DNA from: Mycolicibacterium tusciae JS617
GTDB taxonomy: Bacteria > Actinomycetota > Actinomycetes > Mycobacteriales > Mycobacteriaceae
Direction: 5' to 3'
Assembly (NCBI RefSeq): GCF_000243415.2
Contig: NZ_KI912270.1
Location: 1,674,001 to 1,738,000 of the forward strand
Length of the DNA: 64,000 nt
Part shown: positions 49,586 to 58,684 of the stretch, piece by piece
Layout: each line of letters begins with the position of its first letter
Numbering within the stretch: the first letter of the stretch is position 1
The notes under the pieces: generated by a model
Seen by the model: only the letters and a program-made list of their open reading frames with translations
What the model was told of the DNA's origin: nothing
Database searches by the model: none
Program-made: the position numbers and the translations under genes

Positions 49586-51283
49586 ATGACCGCGGTTTCC
49601 GATCCCGCCACCGCATCACCCACGGGTGGCAAGTTCAAGGCATTCACCGAGCGGACGCTGACCCGACTGCTGCACCTACCGCCGCCGACCACCGAGTACA
49701 CCGTGCATCGGCGCGTGCAGGTACCGATGCGCGATGGTGTCGAGTTGCTCGCCGACCACTACGAGCCGACTACCGCCACCCCGGCAGGAACGCTGTTGGT
49801 CCGCTGCCCGTACGGTCGGGGCTTTCCGTTCTCCACGATGTACGCCAGCCTGTACGCCGCGCGCGGTTATCACGTCGTGTTCCAAAGCGTGCGGGGCACA
49901 TTCGGCTCCGCGGGCAACTTCGAACCGATGGTCAACGAGAAGGCCGACGGAGCAGACACCGTCGAGTGGCTGCGTCATCAGCCGTGGTTCACGGGTTCGT
50001 TCGCCACCATCGGCCTCTCGTATCTGGGCTTCACCCAGTGGGCCCTCCTCGCGGACCCGCCGCCCGAGATGAAGGCCGCCGTCATCACGGTGGGCGTCCA
50101 CGATCCCAGTGGCCCTCGTTGGGGTACCGGCTCATTCGGGCTGAACGACTTTCTCGGCTGGAGCGACCTGGTTTCCCACCAGGAGGATCCGAGGCTGCGC
50201 ACGGTGCTCAGGCAGGCACGCGCGCGGCGTGCGCTGGCGCGCGCGACAAGCGGATTACCCGCAGGAGAGGCGGGACGAGCGCTGCTGGGCGCCGGCGGTG
50301 CGGCGTGGTGGGAGGACTGGCTCGACCATCCCGAGGCGACCGACCCGTTCTGGGCGCAGAGGAATGCCTGGGATGCGTTGAAACGCGCCGACATTCCAGT
50401 GTTGCTGATCGGTGGCTGGCAAGACGTGTTCCTGGATCAGACGCTCACGCAGTACGACGCACTGAAGCGCCGCGGGGTCGACGTCGCCATGACCGTCGGT
50501 TCCTGGACCCACACACAGATCATGTACAAGGGCGCAGCTACGGCGACCCGTGAATCGCTCGATTGGCTGGACGCCCACCTCGGCGGCAGAGGCACGACGC
50601 GCAGTCCGGTCCGTGTCGAGATGAACGGGAAGGGCTGGGTGGACCTGCCCGAGTGGCCGCCGGCGATGCCCGAACGGCTGCTCTACCTCCAACCCACCGG
50701 CCGACTCGGCGATGCGGCGCCGCCGGACACCGCTCCCCCCAGCCGATTCACGTACAACCCCGTGGATCCGACCCCCACGATCGGCGGCCGACTGCTCGCA
50801 CCGGAGGGCGGCTACCGCAGGGACGCCAAACTCGCCGAACGGCCCGACGTGCTGTGCTTCACCGGCGACCGGCTACCGGCAGATCTGTATGTCGTCGGGA
50901 CACCGGTGATCGAGCTGTCGCATTCCTGCGACAATCCGTACCACGACCTGTTCGTACGCGTGAGCGAAGTGGACGCCAAGGGCGTCTCCCGCAACGTGAG
51001 CGACGGATATGTTCGCAGCACACCAGGTTCGGCGAGGTCGGAAGGTTCTGACAGCGTCCGGATTGAGCTGGACGCGACCGCGCACCGGTTCCGCGCCGGA
51101 TCGCGCATCCGGGTCTTGATCGCCGGTGGCTCGCATCCGCGGTTCGTGCGCAACCTGGGCACCAGCGAGTCGTTGGTCAGCGGCCGCGAGCTCATGGTGT
51201 CGACGCACACGGTGCACCTCGGCGACGGTGGAGTGTCGCGGCTCGTGCTGCCCGCAGGCCTAGAACCGCCGTCAGGCCACTGA
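49586..51283 (+). CDS. CocE/NonD-type hydrolase (X-Pro dipeptidyl-peptidase S15 family, Rv2800-like)
   Basis: A 565-residue alpha/beta hydrolase. Nucleophile Ser145 in TIGLSYLG; oxyanion tyrosine in RCPYGRGF; a C-terminal jelly-roll domain from about residue 370 (YVVGTPVIELSHSCDNPYHDLFVRVSEVD, RFRAGSRIRVLIAGGSHPRFVRN). The family cleaves acyl esters and amides. No signal peptide. Co-transcribed with tetR by position. Confidence 0.88.
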   Translation: MTAVSDPATASPTGGKFKAFTERTLTRLLHLPPPTTEYTVHRRVQVPMRDGVELLADHYEPTTATPAGTLLVRCPYGRGFPFSTMYASLYAARGYHVVFQSVRGTFGSAGNFEPMVNEKADGADTVEWLRHQPWFTGSFATIGLSYLGFTQWALLADPPPEMKAAVITVGVHDPSGPRWGTGSFGLNDFLGWSDLVSHQEDPRLRTVLRQARARRALARATSGLPAGEAGRALLGAGGAAWWEDWLDHPEATDPFWAQRNAWDALKRADIPVLLIGGWQDVFLDQTLTQYDALKRRGVDVAMTVGSWTHTQIMYKGAATATRESLDWLDAHLGGRGTTRSPVRVEMNGKGWVDLPEWPPAMPERLLYLQPTGRLGDAAPPDTAPPSRFTYNPVDPTPTIGGRLLAPEGGYRRDAKLAERPDVLCFTGDRLPADLYVVGTPVIELSHSCDNPYHDLFVRVSEVDAKGVSRNVSDGYVRSTPGSARSEGSDSVRIELDATAHRFRAGSRIRVLIAGGSHPRFVRNLGTSESLVSGRELMVSTHTVHLGDGGVSRLVLPAGLEPPSGH

Positions 51284-51832
51284 GCGGCGCACCCGCTGGG
51301 CGATCTCGACGAGCGCCTCATCGGAGTACACCGGTGGCGCCCAGTCCGGATCGATCTGTAGTGGCACCCAGCTTTTACAGCCCGCGTAATCGGGGATACG
51401 CGCCAGCCGCACCGGCTCCTGCAGCGGACTGGCCTGCACCACCAACACGGTGAGGCGATGCTTGGGCCGGAAGTCCAGCCGGTCGGCCCGGACCGACTCG
51501 GCAGTCCAGATGTGTAGTGATTCGATCTCGTCCAGGCGCTCGGGCCGGCTGACCTCGATGGCGGCAACGACCTTGGCGCCGGCCCGCACGATGACCTCGT
51601 CGTCGGTGCTGTCGGCCGCGGCGGCGTCGAGCAGATCGGCGTGTTCGGGCCTCACTCGCTCGGTGTGGCTGTGGGCGACCGTGGGGAAGAGCAGGAAGCG
51701 AGACGCCGTGAGCGCGAACCGCTTTTCGTGGATGCCGCCCTTGCGCAGCAGCACGGTCTGACTGCCGTGCAGCAGGCCGTGTACCGCCGCGCCCCACTCT
51801 TTCAGTGCGGGCTGGGTGAGGGTCGCCGTCAT
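51272..51832 (-). CDS. DUF1802 family protein
   Basis: A 186-residue protein matching DUF1802: WGAAVHGLLHGSQTVLLRKGGIHEKRF, FLLFPTVAHSHTERV and IDPDWAPPVYSDEALVEI. Function unknown; members may act with nucleic acids. ATG 51832. Overlaps the convergent hydrolase by 12 nt and lies 7 nt after the DUF2277 stop. Confidence 0.85.
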   Translation of the reverse strand: MTATLTQPALKEWGAAVHGLLHGSQTVLLRKGGIHEKRFALTASRFLLFPTVAHSHTERVRPEHADLLDAAAADSTDDEVIVRAGAKVVAAIEVSRPERLDEIESLHIWTAESVRADRLDFRPKHRLTVLVVQASPLQEPVRLARIPDYAGCKSWVPLQIDPDWAPPVYSDEALVEIAQRVRRSVA

Positions 51833-51839
51833 GGGGTGG

Positions 51840-52112
51840 CTAGTTGACTGCGGCGTCGAGGCGCGCCCGCACCTCGGGACGCCGCAGCGGCGGAACGGTT
51901 TTCGGTGGCTGCCGACGAGGCGCCAGGTCAGCCAGCAGCCGGGTGGTGATCGCGGTGACCTCGGTGACCGCCTCCTCGAAGGCCTCGACGTTGGTGCCCG
52001 ACGGCCGCGTGATGCCGCTGACCTTGCGGACGTACTGACGCGAGGCGGCCTCGATTTCCTCTGCGGTGGCCGCCGGCTCCAGGCCGCGTAGCTCGGTGAT
52101 GTTTCGACACAT
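51840..52112 (-). CDS. DUF2277 family protein
   Basis: A 90-residue protein beginning MCRNITELRGLEPAATAEEIEAASRQYVRKVSG, the DUF2277 signature with conserved early Cys. Function unknown. Divergent from the broken enoyl-CoA hydratase gene (22 nt apart) and upstream of DUF1802 on the same strand. Confidence 0.88.
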   Translation of the reverse strand: MCRNITELRGLEPAATAEEIEAASRQYVRKVSGITRPSGTNVEAFEEAVTEVTAITTRLLADLAPRRQPPKTVPPLRRPEVRARLDAAVN

Positions 52113-52134
52113 GCCCCCACGATAGGTTGAGGCC

Positions 52135-52785
52135 ATGACGAACGAGCATGTACTGCTGATCGACACCGCGGATCGGGTTCGGACGCTGACGCTGAATCGC
52201 CCACAGGCCCGCAATGCCCTGTCGTCGGCGCTTCGCACGCAGTTCTTTGCGGCGCTGCGCGAGGCGGAGAGCGCCGATGACGTCGACGTCGTCATCTTCA
52301 CCGGCACCGATCCGGTGTTTTGCGCGGGGCTGGACCTCAAGGAACTCGGCGACTCCACGGAGTTGCCCGATATCTCGCCGAAGTGGCCGGCGATGACCAA
52401 GCCGGTGATCGGTGCGATCAACGGCGCCGCGGTGACCGGCGGACTGGAGCTGGCGCTGTACTGCGACATCCTGATCGCCTCCGAGAACGCCCGGTTCGCC
52501 GACACCCACGCCCGCGTCGGTCTGCTGCCAACCTGGGGCTTGTCGGTGCGGCTACCGCAGAAGGTCGGTGTCGGTATGGCCCGCCGGATGAGCATGACCG
52601 GCGACTACCTCTCGGCCACCGACGCCCTGCGGGCCAGGATGTTGCACTGGATGTCCTGGGTGGCATACAGGATCTGCTCACCGGTCGGTGTGCCCTTCCA
52701 TTTTCGGGAAAAGCTGGCACCGGGTTTGATCCAGTCGTTCCACCCACTGGCGGTAGTGGTCACTGCCACTGTCGCCGCAAAGTGA
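52135..52785 (+). pseudogene. echA: Enoyl-CoA hydratase, 5' fragment (broken by insert at 52635)
   Basis: The first 166 or so codons encode a crotonase: FTGTDPVFCAGLDLKELG (oxyanion loop), NGAAVTGGLELALYCDI and ADTHARVGLLPTWGL. At DALRA (52621-52634) the sequence leaves the family and runs into insert DNA, giving a chimeric tail to a stop at 52785. The rest of the gene resumes at 54418. In normal hydratases a Glu sits where HAR is read here, so the ancestral activity may have been atypical. Without the insert the gene would encode 252 residues. Confidence 0.9.
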
Positions 52786-52829
52786 AGCGTCAGTTCCGTT
52801 TCCAATACCTCTGCGTCTTCATCACTCAT
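52605..52829 (-). pseudogene. Insert gene E, 5' part, cut at the insert edge
   Basis: Encodes MSDEDAEVLETELTLHFAAT onward for 65 codons to the insert boundary (52635). The remaining 9 codons and the stop at 52605 are antisense echA, not native. The ATG overlaps the stop of gene D (ATGA) and follows AAGGAG. No family recognised. The missing C-terminal half is at 54304-54417. Confidence 0.72.
52631..52634. repeat. Left GGGC flank of the insert
   Basis: Four bases shared with 54418-54421. A 4-bp target duplication is the simplest reading, since removing the insert plus one copy restores the reading frame. Confidence 0.75.
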
Positions 52830-53254
52830 CCGGAACTCCTTGTCTGACAGAGGTGGTCGACCGCGGCGTCAATGAATCCCTCGGCGCGATCCACTCTGTT
52901 CTCCCATTCGGTATCGATGGTCGTCGAGCTTCTTGTGGGGCCCGCCATCTCCCAGGCGATGCCGAGGTGGGTGGTGTTGTAGAGGGACGGTTGGCTGGCG
53001 ATGGGTTTCAGCTCGGCGCAGATGTGTTGTGCCTGCGACAGTGCGGCGCTGTCGTCCTGATAGACCCCGGCAACTCTGTTGTCGGCCAGGAACGCTCGCT
53101 CGGAGGGATCGGGTCGATTGACGTACCAGATCCATATCCCTGCTGACAAAATAACAGCCAGAACTGCGACAACGATGGTGGTGGCTCTCTGATTTCCGGT
53201 CATGGGCGGATAGTAGCCCGGCTGTGGATGACCGTAAATGAAAACGGTTCTCAC
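52826..53254 (-). CDS. Insert gene D, single-helix membrane protein, DUF732-like
   Basis: A 142-residue protein. A Pro/Tyr-rich start (MRTVFIYGHPQPGYYPPM) is followed by one membrane helix (TTIVVAVLAVILSAGIWIWYV) and an outer domain with two cysteines (HICAELKPIASQ, VDHLCQ) somewhat like mycobacterial DUF732. GTG 53254 overlaps the stop of gene C (GTGA); an ATG at 53203 is the alternative. Function unknown. Confidence 0.68.
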   Translation of the reverse strand: MRTVFIYGHPQPGYYPPMTGNQRATTIVVAVLAVILSAGIWIWYVNRPDPSERAFLADNRVAGVYQDDSAALSQAQHICAELKPIASQPSLYNTTHLGIAWEMAGPTRSSTTIDTEWENRVDRAEGFIDAAVDHLCQTRSSG

Positions 53255-53664
53255 GTCGTGTCCGGTGGCTCGTCGCCGGACTCTGCGGCCCCCTGCTGCA
53301 TTGCCATGATCTTCATGGTCAGCGAGTCCTGAACCAGCCGGGTCTCGATGGGCGTGAAGTCCTTCATCATGGCCAGACCGTGCTCCCAGTAGGTTGCGAT
53401 CGCCACCAGCATCGAGCCGATGGAACCGATGTCTACCCGGCCTCGACCCAACTGATATTCGGCAAGACCGATGGCTTCTCGGATGGCTTCGGCCGCAGAG
53501 ATATTGGGCTGGGGCTCGGACTGTCCACCGGTGCCCTCCCACATCATCTCATCAGCCAGGTCGACCCATGTCTCCACGAACTGACGGAAGGACTGTCCGA
53601 CCTCGCCCTCTGCCTCCAGCTCGGCGCACTGCAACTGCCAGATGGCTTCGTCGACGACTTTCAC
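53251..53664 (-). CDS. Insert gene C, helical protein of unknown function
   Basis: A 137-residue protein, mostly alpha-helical by eye (VDEAIWQLQCAELEAEGEVG, FRQFVETWVDLADEMMWEG, GSMLVAIATYWEHGLAMM), with an acidic tail. No signal or membrane helix. GTG start overlaps the stop of gene B. Not recognised. Confidence 0.65.
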   Translation of the reverse strand: MKVVDEAIWQLQCAELEAEGEVGQSFRQFVETWVDLADEMMWEGTGGQSEPQPNISAAEAIREAIGLAEYQLGRGRVDIGSIGSMLVAIATYWEHGLAMMKDFTPIETRLVQDSLTMKIMAMQQGAAESGDEPPDTT

Positions 53665-53954
53665 GAGATCACGTAGTCCGCGATAGCTTCGGCCATCAGA
53701 CGTAGTTTTCTGGATTCGTAATGGCTTTCGACGTCGGGCACGCGGTGTGTGGGACTGCCCTCTTCGTCGACCACCCACACCTCGGTGTGGAAGGCACCGT
53801 CCTTCACGAGCATCTCTTCGATGTCGTCGACCACGCGGCGGCGGTAATCGAATTCGGCCGCCCTCTCATGGGGCATGGCCTGCTCCGCGGCGTCAACATC
53901 GATGGACATGGTCTCGTCCAGAAGTTGGTGTTTGCGCTCTCTCAGCGTAGTCAT
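53661..53954 (-). CDS. Insert gene B, small charged protein of unknown function
   Basis: A 97-residue, charged, largely helical protein (RRRVVDDIEEMLVKDGAFHTEVWVVDEEG) with a short beta segment. ATG overlaps the stop of gene A (ATGA). No family recognised. Confidence 0.65.
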   Translation of the reverse strand: MTTLRERKHQLLDETMSIDVDAAEQAMPHERAAEFDYRRRVVDDIEEMLVKDGAFHTEVWVVDEEGSPTHRVPDVESHYESRKLRLMAEAIADYVIS

Positions 53955-54307
53955 AACGACCTCGGGATCCGCCGACCGCGGACAGCGACGTAGATACCCC
54001 AGCGCCAGATAGTGATACCGAAGCTGTGGTCCTCGAACTGAGCGTGCCAGTGCTGGCCGTCGAAGAAAGGATCGAACTGTCCGGTGCGATCGACCAAGCT
54101 CAGATCCACCGCGATCTTGGGGCCGATGTAGTCGCCGCATTCAATTTCTGCTTCTGCGAACACGTCGCCGACGATCACACGCAGATTTTTGGTGTAGTGG
54201 TCAATCCACTCGCGCTGATACCAGCGCTTCTTCCCATCCCAGCCCACCTGATCGCAGCGATCGAGATACTCGGTGAGTGGTGAGAACCACTGCGCTACAG
54301 GACTCAT
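53951..54307 (-). CDS. Insert gene A, tryptophan-rich protein of unknown function
   Basis: A 118-residue protein rich in Trp and Tyr (AQWFSPLTEYLDRCDQVGWDG, KRWYQREWIDHYTKNL, QHWHAQFEDHSFGITIWRWGIY). A GGAGGG site precedes ATG 54307, which overlaps the stop of the gene E remnant (ATGA). No family recognised. Confidence 0.65.
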   Translation of the reverse strand: MSPVAQWFSPLTEYLDRCDQVGWDGKKRWYQREWIDHYTKNLRVIVGDVFAEAEIECGDYIGPKIAVDLSLVDRTGQFDPFFDGQHWHAQFEDHSFGITIWRWGIYVAVRGRRIPRSL

Positions 54308-54417
54308 CCGACCCTCCACACACACGAGACATCGGTGCCGTCGCCGCGGTCAGCGAAGTCGTACATCACTCGAACCCCGCTGACGTACAGCGTGCACGAC
54401 GCCCACTGCACTCCGTA
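54304..54417 (-). pseudogene. Insert gene E, 3' part, cut at the insert edge
   Basis: An open frame of 37 codons from the right insert edge: YGVQWASCTLYVSGVRVMYD onward to CVWRVG and a TGA. It has no start of its own. Joined to the 65 codons at the left end it gives one 102-residue protein in frame. Its stop overlaps gene A's ATG. Confidence 0.7.
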
Positions 54418-54421
54418 GGGC
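54418..54421. repeat. Right GGGC flank of the insert
   Basis: Second copy of the 4-bp GGGC found at 52631-52634. Keeping one copy and deleting the rest gives CGG GCG GGG CTG across the junction, the expected echA codons. Confidence 0.75.
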
Positions 54422-54680
54422 GGGGCTGGTCACCGAGGTCGTGCCTCACGACGAACTGATGCCCACGGCGCGGCGGGTGGCGGCGTCGATCGTCGGCAAC
54501 AACCAGAAAGCGGTACGCGCGCTGCTGGCGTCGTATCACCGCATCGACGATGCCGGCACCGCAGAAGGGCTAACGATCGAGGCCGAGTCGGCCCTTGACT
54601 GGATGCGCTCGGCCAGCGGCGACGACATCGCCGCCAACCGCGCCGCAGTGTTCGAGCGCGGACGGGCGCAGGTCCGGTGA
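54418..54680 (+). pseudogene. echA: Enoyl-CoA hydratase, 3' fragment
   Basis: Begins with the second GGGC and continues the crotonase frame: AGLVTEVVPHDELMPTARRV, then the C-terminal helices (NQKAVRALLASYHRIDD, FERGRAQVR). It has no native start; a GTG at 54441 could start an 79-codon piece, too short for activity. The stop overlaps the methyltransferase GTG (GTGA), so that gene was coupled to the intact echA and may now be poorly translated. Confidence 0.9.
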
Positions 54681-55243
54681 ACGAGGCGCACGAGCGCTGC
54701 GGCAGCGACGAGTGGCGCCAGATGATCCGCGAGGTCATCTTGCCGTGGGCGTTGGGCCAAACGGACCTCGGCGACGACGTTTTGGAGGTCGGGCCCGGGT
54801 ACGGGGCCACCACCGATGTGCTGAGCGAGTCGGTGCCGCGGCTGACGTCAGTCGAGATCGACGAAGACCTTGCCGCCATGCTGGTCGATCGCTTCGCCGA
54901 GGTGGCCAGCGTTCAGATCGTGCGCGGTGATGCGACGGCGCTGACGTATGAGGACGACCGCTTCACCGGCGCAGCATGTTTCACGATGCTGCATCACGTT
55001 CCGACCGTCGAGCTGCAGGACCGACTGTTCGCGGAGGTGGCCCGCGTGCTCCGCCCAGGCGCGCCGCTGGTGGCCAGCGACAGTCTGGCCAGCGACGAGC
55101 TCGAGGCGCACCACGAAGGCGACACCTACAACCCGGTCGACCCGTCGACACTGCCGTCGCGGCTGGAGGCAGCGGGTTTCACCGCTGTGGATGTGCGCAC
55201 GAACGAGTTCGGCTGGGCCGTCATCGCACGCGTCGCCACGTAA
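54677..55243 (+). CDS. Class I SAM-dependent methyltransferase
   Basis: A 188-residue methyltransferase with SAM motif VLEVGPGYGATTDVL, acidic loop VEIDEDLAAML and the later FTMLHHVPT, LRPGAPLVASDSL. Substrate unknown. GTG start overlaps the echA stop by 4 nt, implying it was co-translated with the hydratase before the insert arrived. A hairpin terminator follows the stop. Confidence 0.85.
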   Translation: MNEAHERCGSDEWRQMIREVILPWALGQTDLGDDVLEVGPGYGATTDVLSESVPRLTSVEIDEDLAAMLVDRFAEVASVQIVRGDATALTYEDDRFTGAACFTMLHHVPTVELQDRLFAEVARVLRPGAPLVASDSLASDELEAHHEGDTYNPVDPSTLPSRLEAAGFTAVDVRTNEFGWAVIARVAT

Positions 55244-55245
55244 AT

Positions 55246-55298
55246 GCGATTTCGGTGCGCACACAGCCGGGTGGCGACTGTGCGGGCACCGAAATCGC
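55246..55298. terminator. Bidirectional hairpin terminator
   Basis: GCGATTTCGGTGC (55246-55258) pairs perfectly with GCACCGAAATCGC (55286-55298), with inner ACAG/CTGT pairing. It fills the gap between convergent methyltransferase and secreted-protein genes. Confidence 0.78.
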
Positions 55299-55299
55299 C

Positions 55300-55752
55300 T
55301 CACGGGCTGGGTTGGGCCTCGATGTCGACACGGACCACCTGCTCGATGCCCGGCTGATACGTGACGGGCTCAGACGGGGTCGGGCCGAACGTCGGACCCA
55401 GCTCGCCGCCGGGACCGGCGAACTGGACATTGAACGCAGGCATGACGGGGGCGCTCGTGATGTAGAGCGCCTCGCAGACACCGTCGGTGAGCCTCGAGCG
55501 GAAGAACTGACCGACGGCAACTTTGCGGGTGTCGGCCACCGTCGCGCCCTCGGAGAGAACCACCGACGATCCTCGGCGAACAGGTCCAAGCGCTAACGTC
55601 CCGACGCATTGGTCGGCGTCGTCGACCACTGCGAACGACTGGCGGATCTGCACGTAGACAGCGGTGCCAACGGTCGGCTCCGCCGTCGATGGCGGCGCCA
55701 CGACGAGGCTTGCCGATGCTAGGACGGCAAAACCGAACGCAAGCGCTCTCAT
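55300..55752 (-). CDS. Secreted mycobacterial protein, unknown function
   Basis: A 150-residue protein with a clear Sec signal (MRALAFGFAVLASASLVVAP, cut probably after STAEP). The mature part has two cysteines (DDADQCVGTLAL, LTDGVCEALYI) likely disulfide-bonded. No lipobox, no known domain. Lies 10 nt after the dinF stop on the same strand, so it may be the last gene of that operon. Confidence 0.75.
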   Translation of the reverse strand: MRALAFGFAVLASASLVVAPPSTAEPTVGTAVYVQIRQSFAVVDDADQCVGTLALGPVRRGSSVVLSEGATVADTRKVAVGQFFRSRLTDGVCEALYITSAPVMPAFNVQFAGPGGELGPTFGPTPSEPVTYQPGIEQVVRVDIEAQPSP

Positions 55753-55762
55753 GGCGCCCACA

Positions 55763-57106
55763 CTAGCCAGTCCCCGGAATGAGCCAACGACCGGAAACCG
55801 CCCGCCAGCCGACGAACACCAGCCGCAACACCATGAACGTCGACAATCCGGCCCAGATGCCGAGCAGGCCCCAGCCGTATCCCAACGACAGCCAGATCAG
55901 CGGCAGGAACCCCACCAGCGCGCTGATCAACGTGGCGTTGCGCATGAACTTGGCGTCACCGGCGCCCAGAAGCACCCCGTCGAGCGCGAAAACGATTCCG
56001 GCGACGGGCAGTTGAGCGACCATGAACCACCACGGGATGCCGATGGCGTCGAGCACCGAACGGTCGTCGGTGAACACGCTCGGGATTACCGAAGCGCCAA
56101 CCGCGAACACGCCTGCCAGCATGGCGGAGGCCAGCGTCGAGAAAATGGTGACTCGCCATGCCACCGACTTCGCGTGGGCCAGGTGGCCCGCGCCCAGCGC
56201 GGCACCCACCAACGACTGCGCAGCGATGGCCAGCGAGTCCAGCACCAGGGCGAGGAAATTCCACAGTTGCAGCACCACCTGATGCGCTGCGACCGCGGCA
56301 GCGCCGAAGCGGGCAGCGACAGCGCCCGCCGAGACGAAGCAGGCTTGAAACGCCAAGGTACGCAACAAGAGATCGCGGCCCAGCACGACCTGCTCGCGCA
56401 GCACCGTCGGCTCGATCCGCCACGACACCCGCTCAACGAACAACGCGCGCAGGAAAAGCACCGCGGCGAGCCACTGCCCGACGAGGTTCGCAACGGCCGA
56501 CCCCTCCAGCCCAAGCCGTGGCATACCCAGCCAGCCGTACACCAGCAGCGGGCAGAGCACCGCCGACAGGGCGAAGCCCGTGACGACATAGCGCAGCGGG
56601 CGCACGGTGTCCTGCACGCCGCGCATCCAGCCGTTGCCCGCCGCCGAGATCAGAATTGCGGGCACTCCGAAGATCGCGATCCGCACCCACGGCAACGCCT
56701 CGTCGGCGATCTCGCCGCCCTCAGAAGCGCCAGCGAGCGCGGACACCACCGGGACGGCCGCGGCCTGCACGACCGCGACGATCAGCGCGCCCAAACCCAG
56801 CGCCAGCCAAGTGGCCTGGAGGCCCTCGCCGACCGCCGCCCGGCGATCGCCCGCCCCGAAGAACCGCGCCGACCGGGCGGTGGTGCCGTAGGACAGGAAC
56901 GTCATCTGCGAGCTGAGGGTGGCCAGGATCAGCCCGCCGATCGCCAGGCCCGCCAGCGGCAGAGCACCCAGCCGCCCGACGATGGCGATATCGAAGAGTA
57001 GATAAATCGGCTCCGCGGCCAGCACCCCGAGCGCGGGTAACGCCAGCCCGGCGATGCGGCGGCCGGTTGCGGTCGGTGCCGCTGAGCCTTCGGCCGGTTC
57101 AGGCAA
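55763..57106 (-). CDS. dinF: MATE-family efflux protein DinF
   Basis: A 447-residue MATE transporter with 12 hydrophobic helices; typical parts are LALPALGVLAAEPIYLLFDIAIVGRLG, FLSYGTTARSARFFGAGDR and AHQVVLQLWNFLALVLDSLAIAAQSLVGAALG. It exports drugs or metabolites by Na or H antiport. Ortholog of Rv2836c. The start is uncertain: TTG 57106 is the first reasonable codon after the nrnA stop. Confidence 0.92.
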   Translation of the reverse strand: MPEPAEGSAAPTATGRRIAGLALPALGVLAAEPIYLLFDIAIVGRLGALPLAGLAIGGLILATLSSQMTFLSYGTTARSARFFGAGDRRAAVGEGLQATWLALGLGALIVAVVQAAAVPVVSALAGASEGGEIADEALPWVRIAIFGVPAILISAAGNGWMRGVQDTVRPLRYVVTGFALSAVLCPLLVYGWLGMPRLGLEGSAVANLVGQWLAAVLFLRALFVERVSWRIEPTVLREQVVLGRDLLLRTLAFQACFVSAGAVAARFGAAAVAAHQVVLQLWNFLALVLDSLAIAAQSLVGAALGAGHLAHAKSVAWRVTIFSTLASAMLAGVFAVGASVIPSVFTDDRSVLDAIGIPWWFMVAQLPVAGIVFALDGVLLGAGDAKFMRNATLISALVGFLPLIWLSLGYGWGLLGIWAGLSTFMVLRLVFVGWRAVSGRWLIPGTG

Positions 57107-57139
57107 GGTGCCGGCTGGTGAAGGCGCACGGGGACGGAG

Positions 57140-58637
<1,498 letters not shown>

Positions 58638-58684
58638 GCCGGACCGTCTGCTCTTCGCCCGAGGGGCTCGTCGCTGCCACGCGC

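Larger units (their letters stand above)
52635..54417 (-). mobile_element. 1783-bp insert, circularly permuted five-gene unit
   Basis: Flanked by GGGC on both sides. It has no transposase, no terminal inverted repeats I can see, and bases visibly richer in AT than the neighbours. Five minus-strand genes fill it. The gene at the left end is cut after codon 65, and its last 37 codons lie at the right end. Closing the ends rejoins it in frame. Gene lengths minus five 4-nt overlaps add to exactly 1783, so the circle would be wholly coding. Confidence 0.8.

Noticed and set aside
52635..52785. Real C-terminal domain of the enoyl-CoA hydratase
   Set aside because: These codons are insert DNA read by chance; the true C-terminus is found at 54418-54680.
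52635..54417. Conventional insertion sequence
   Set aside because: No transposase or integrase frame and no terminal inverted repeats could be found in the insert.
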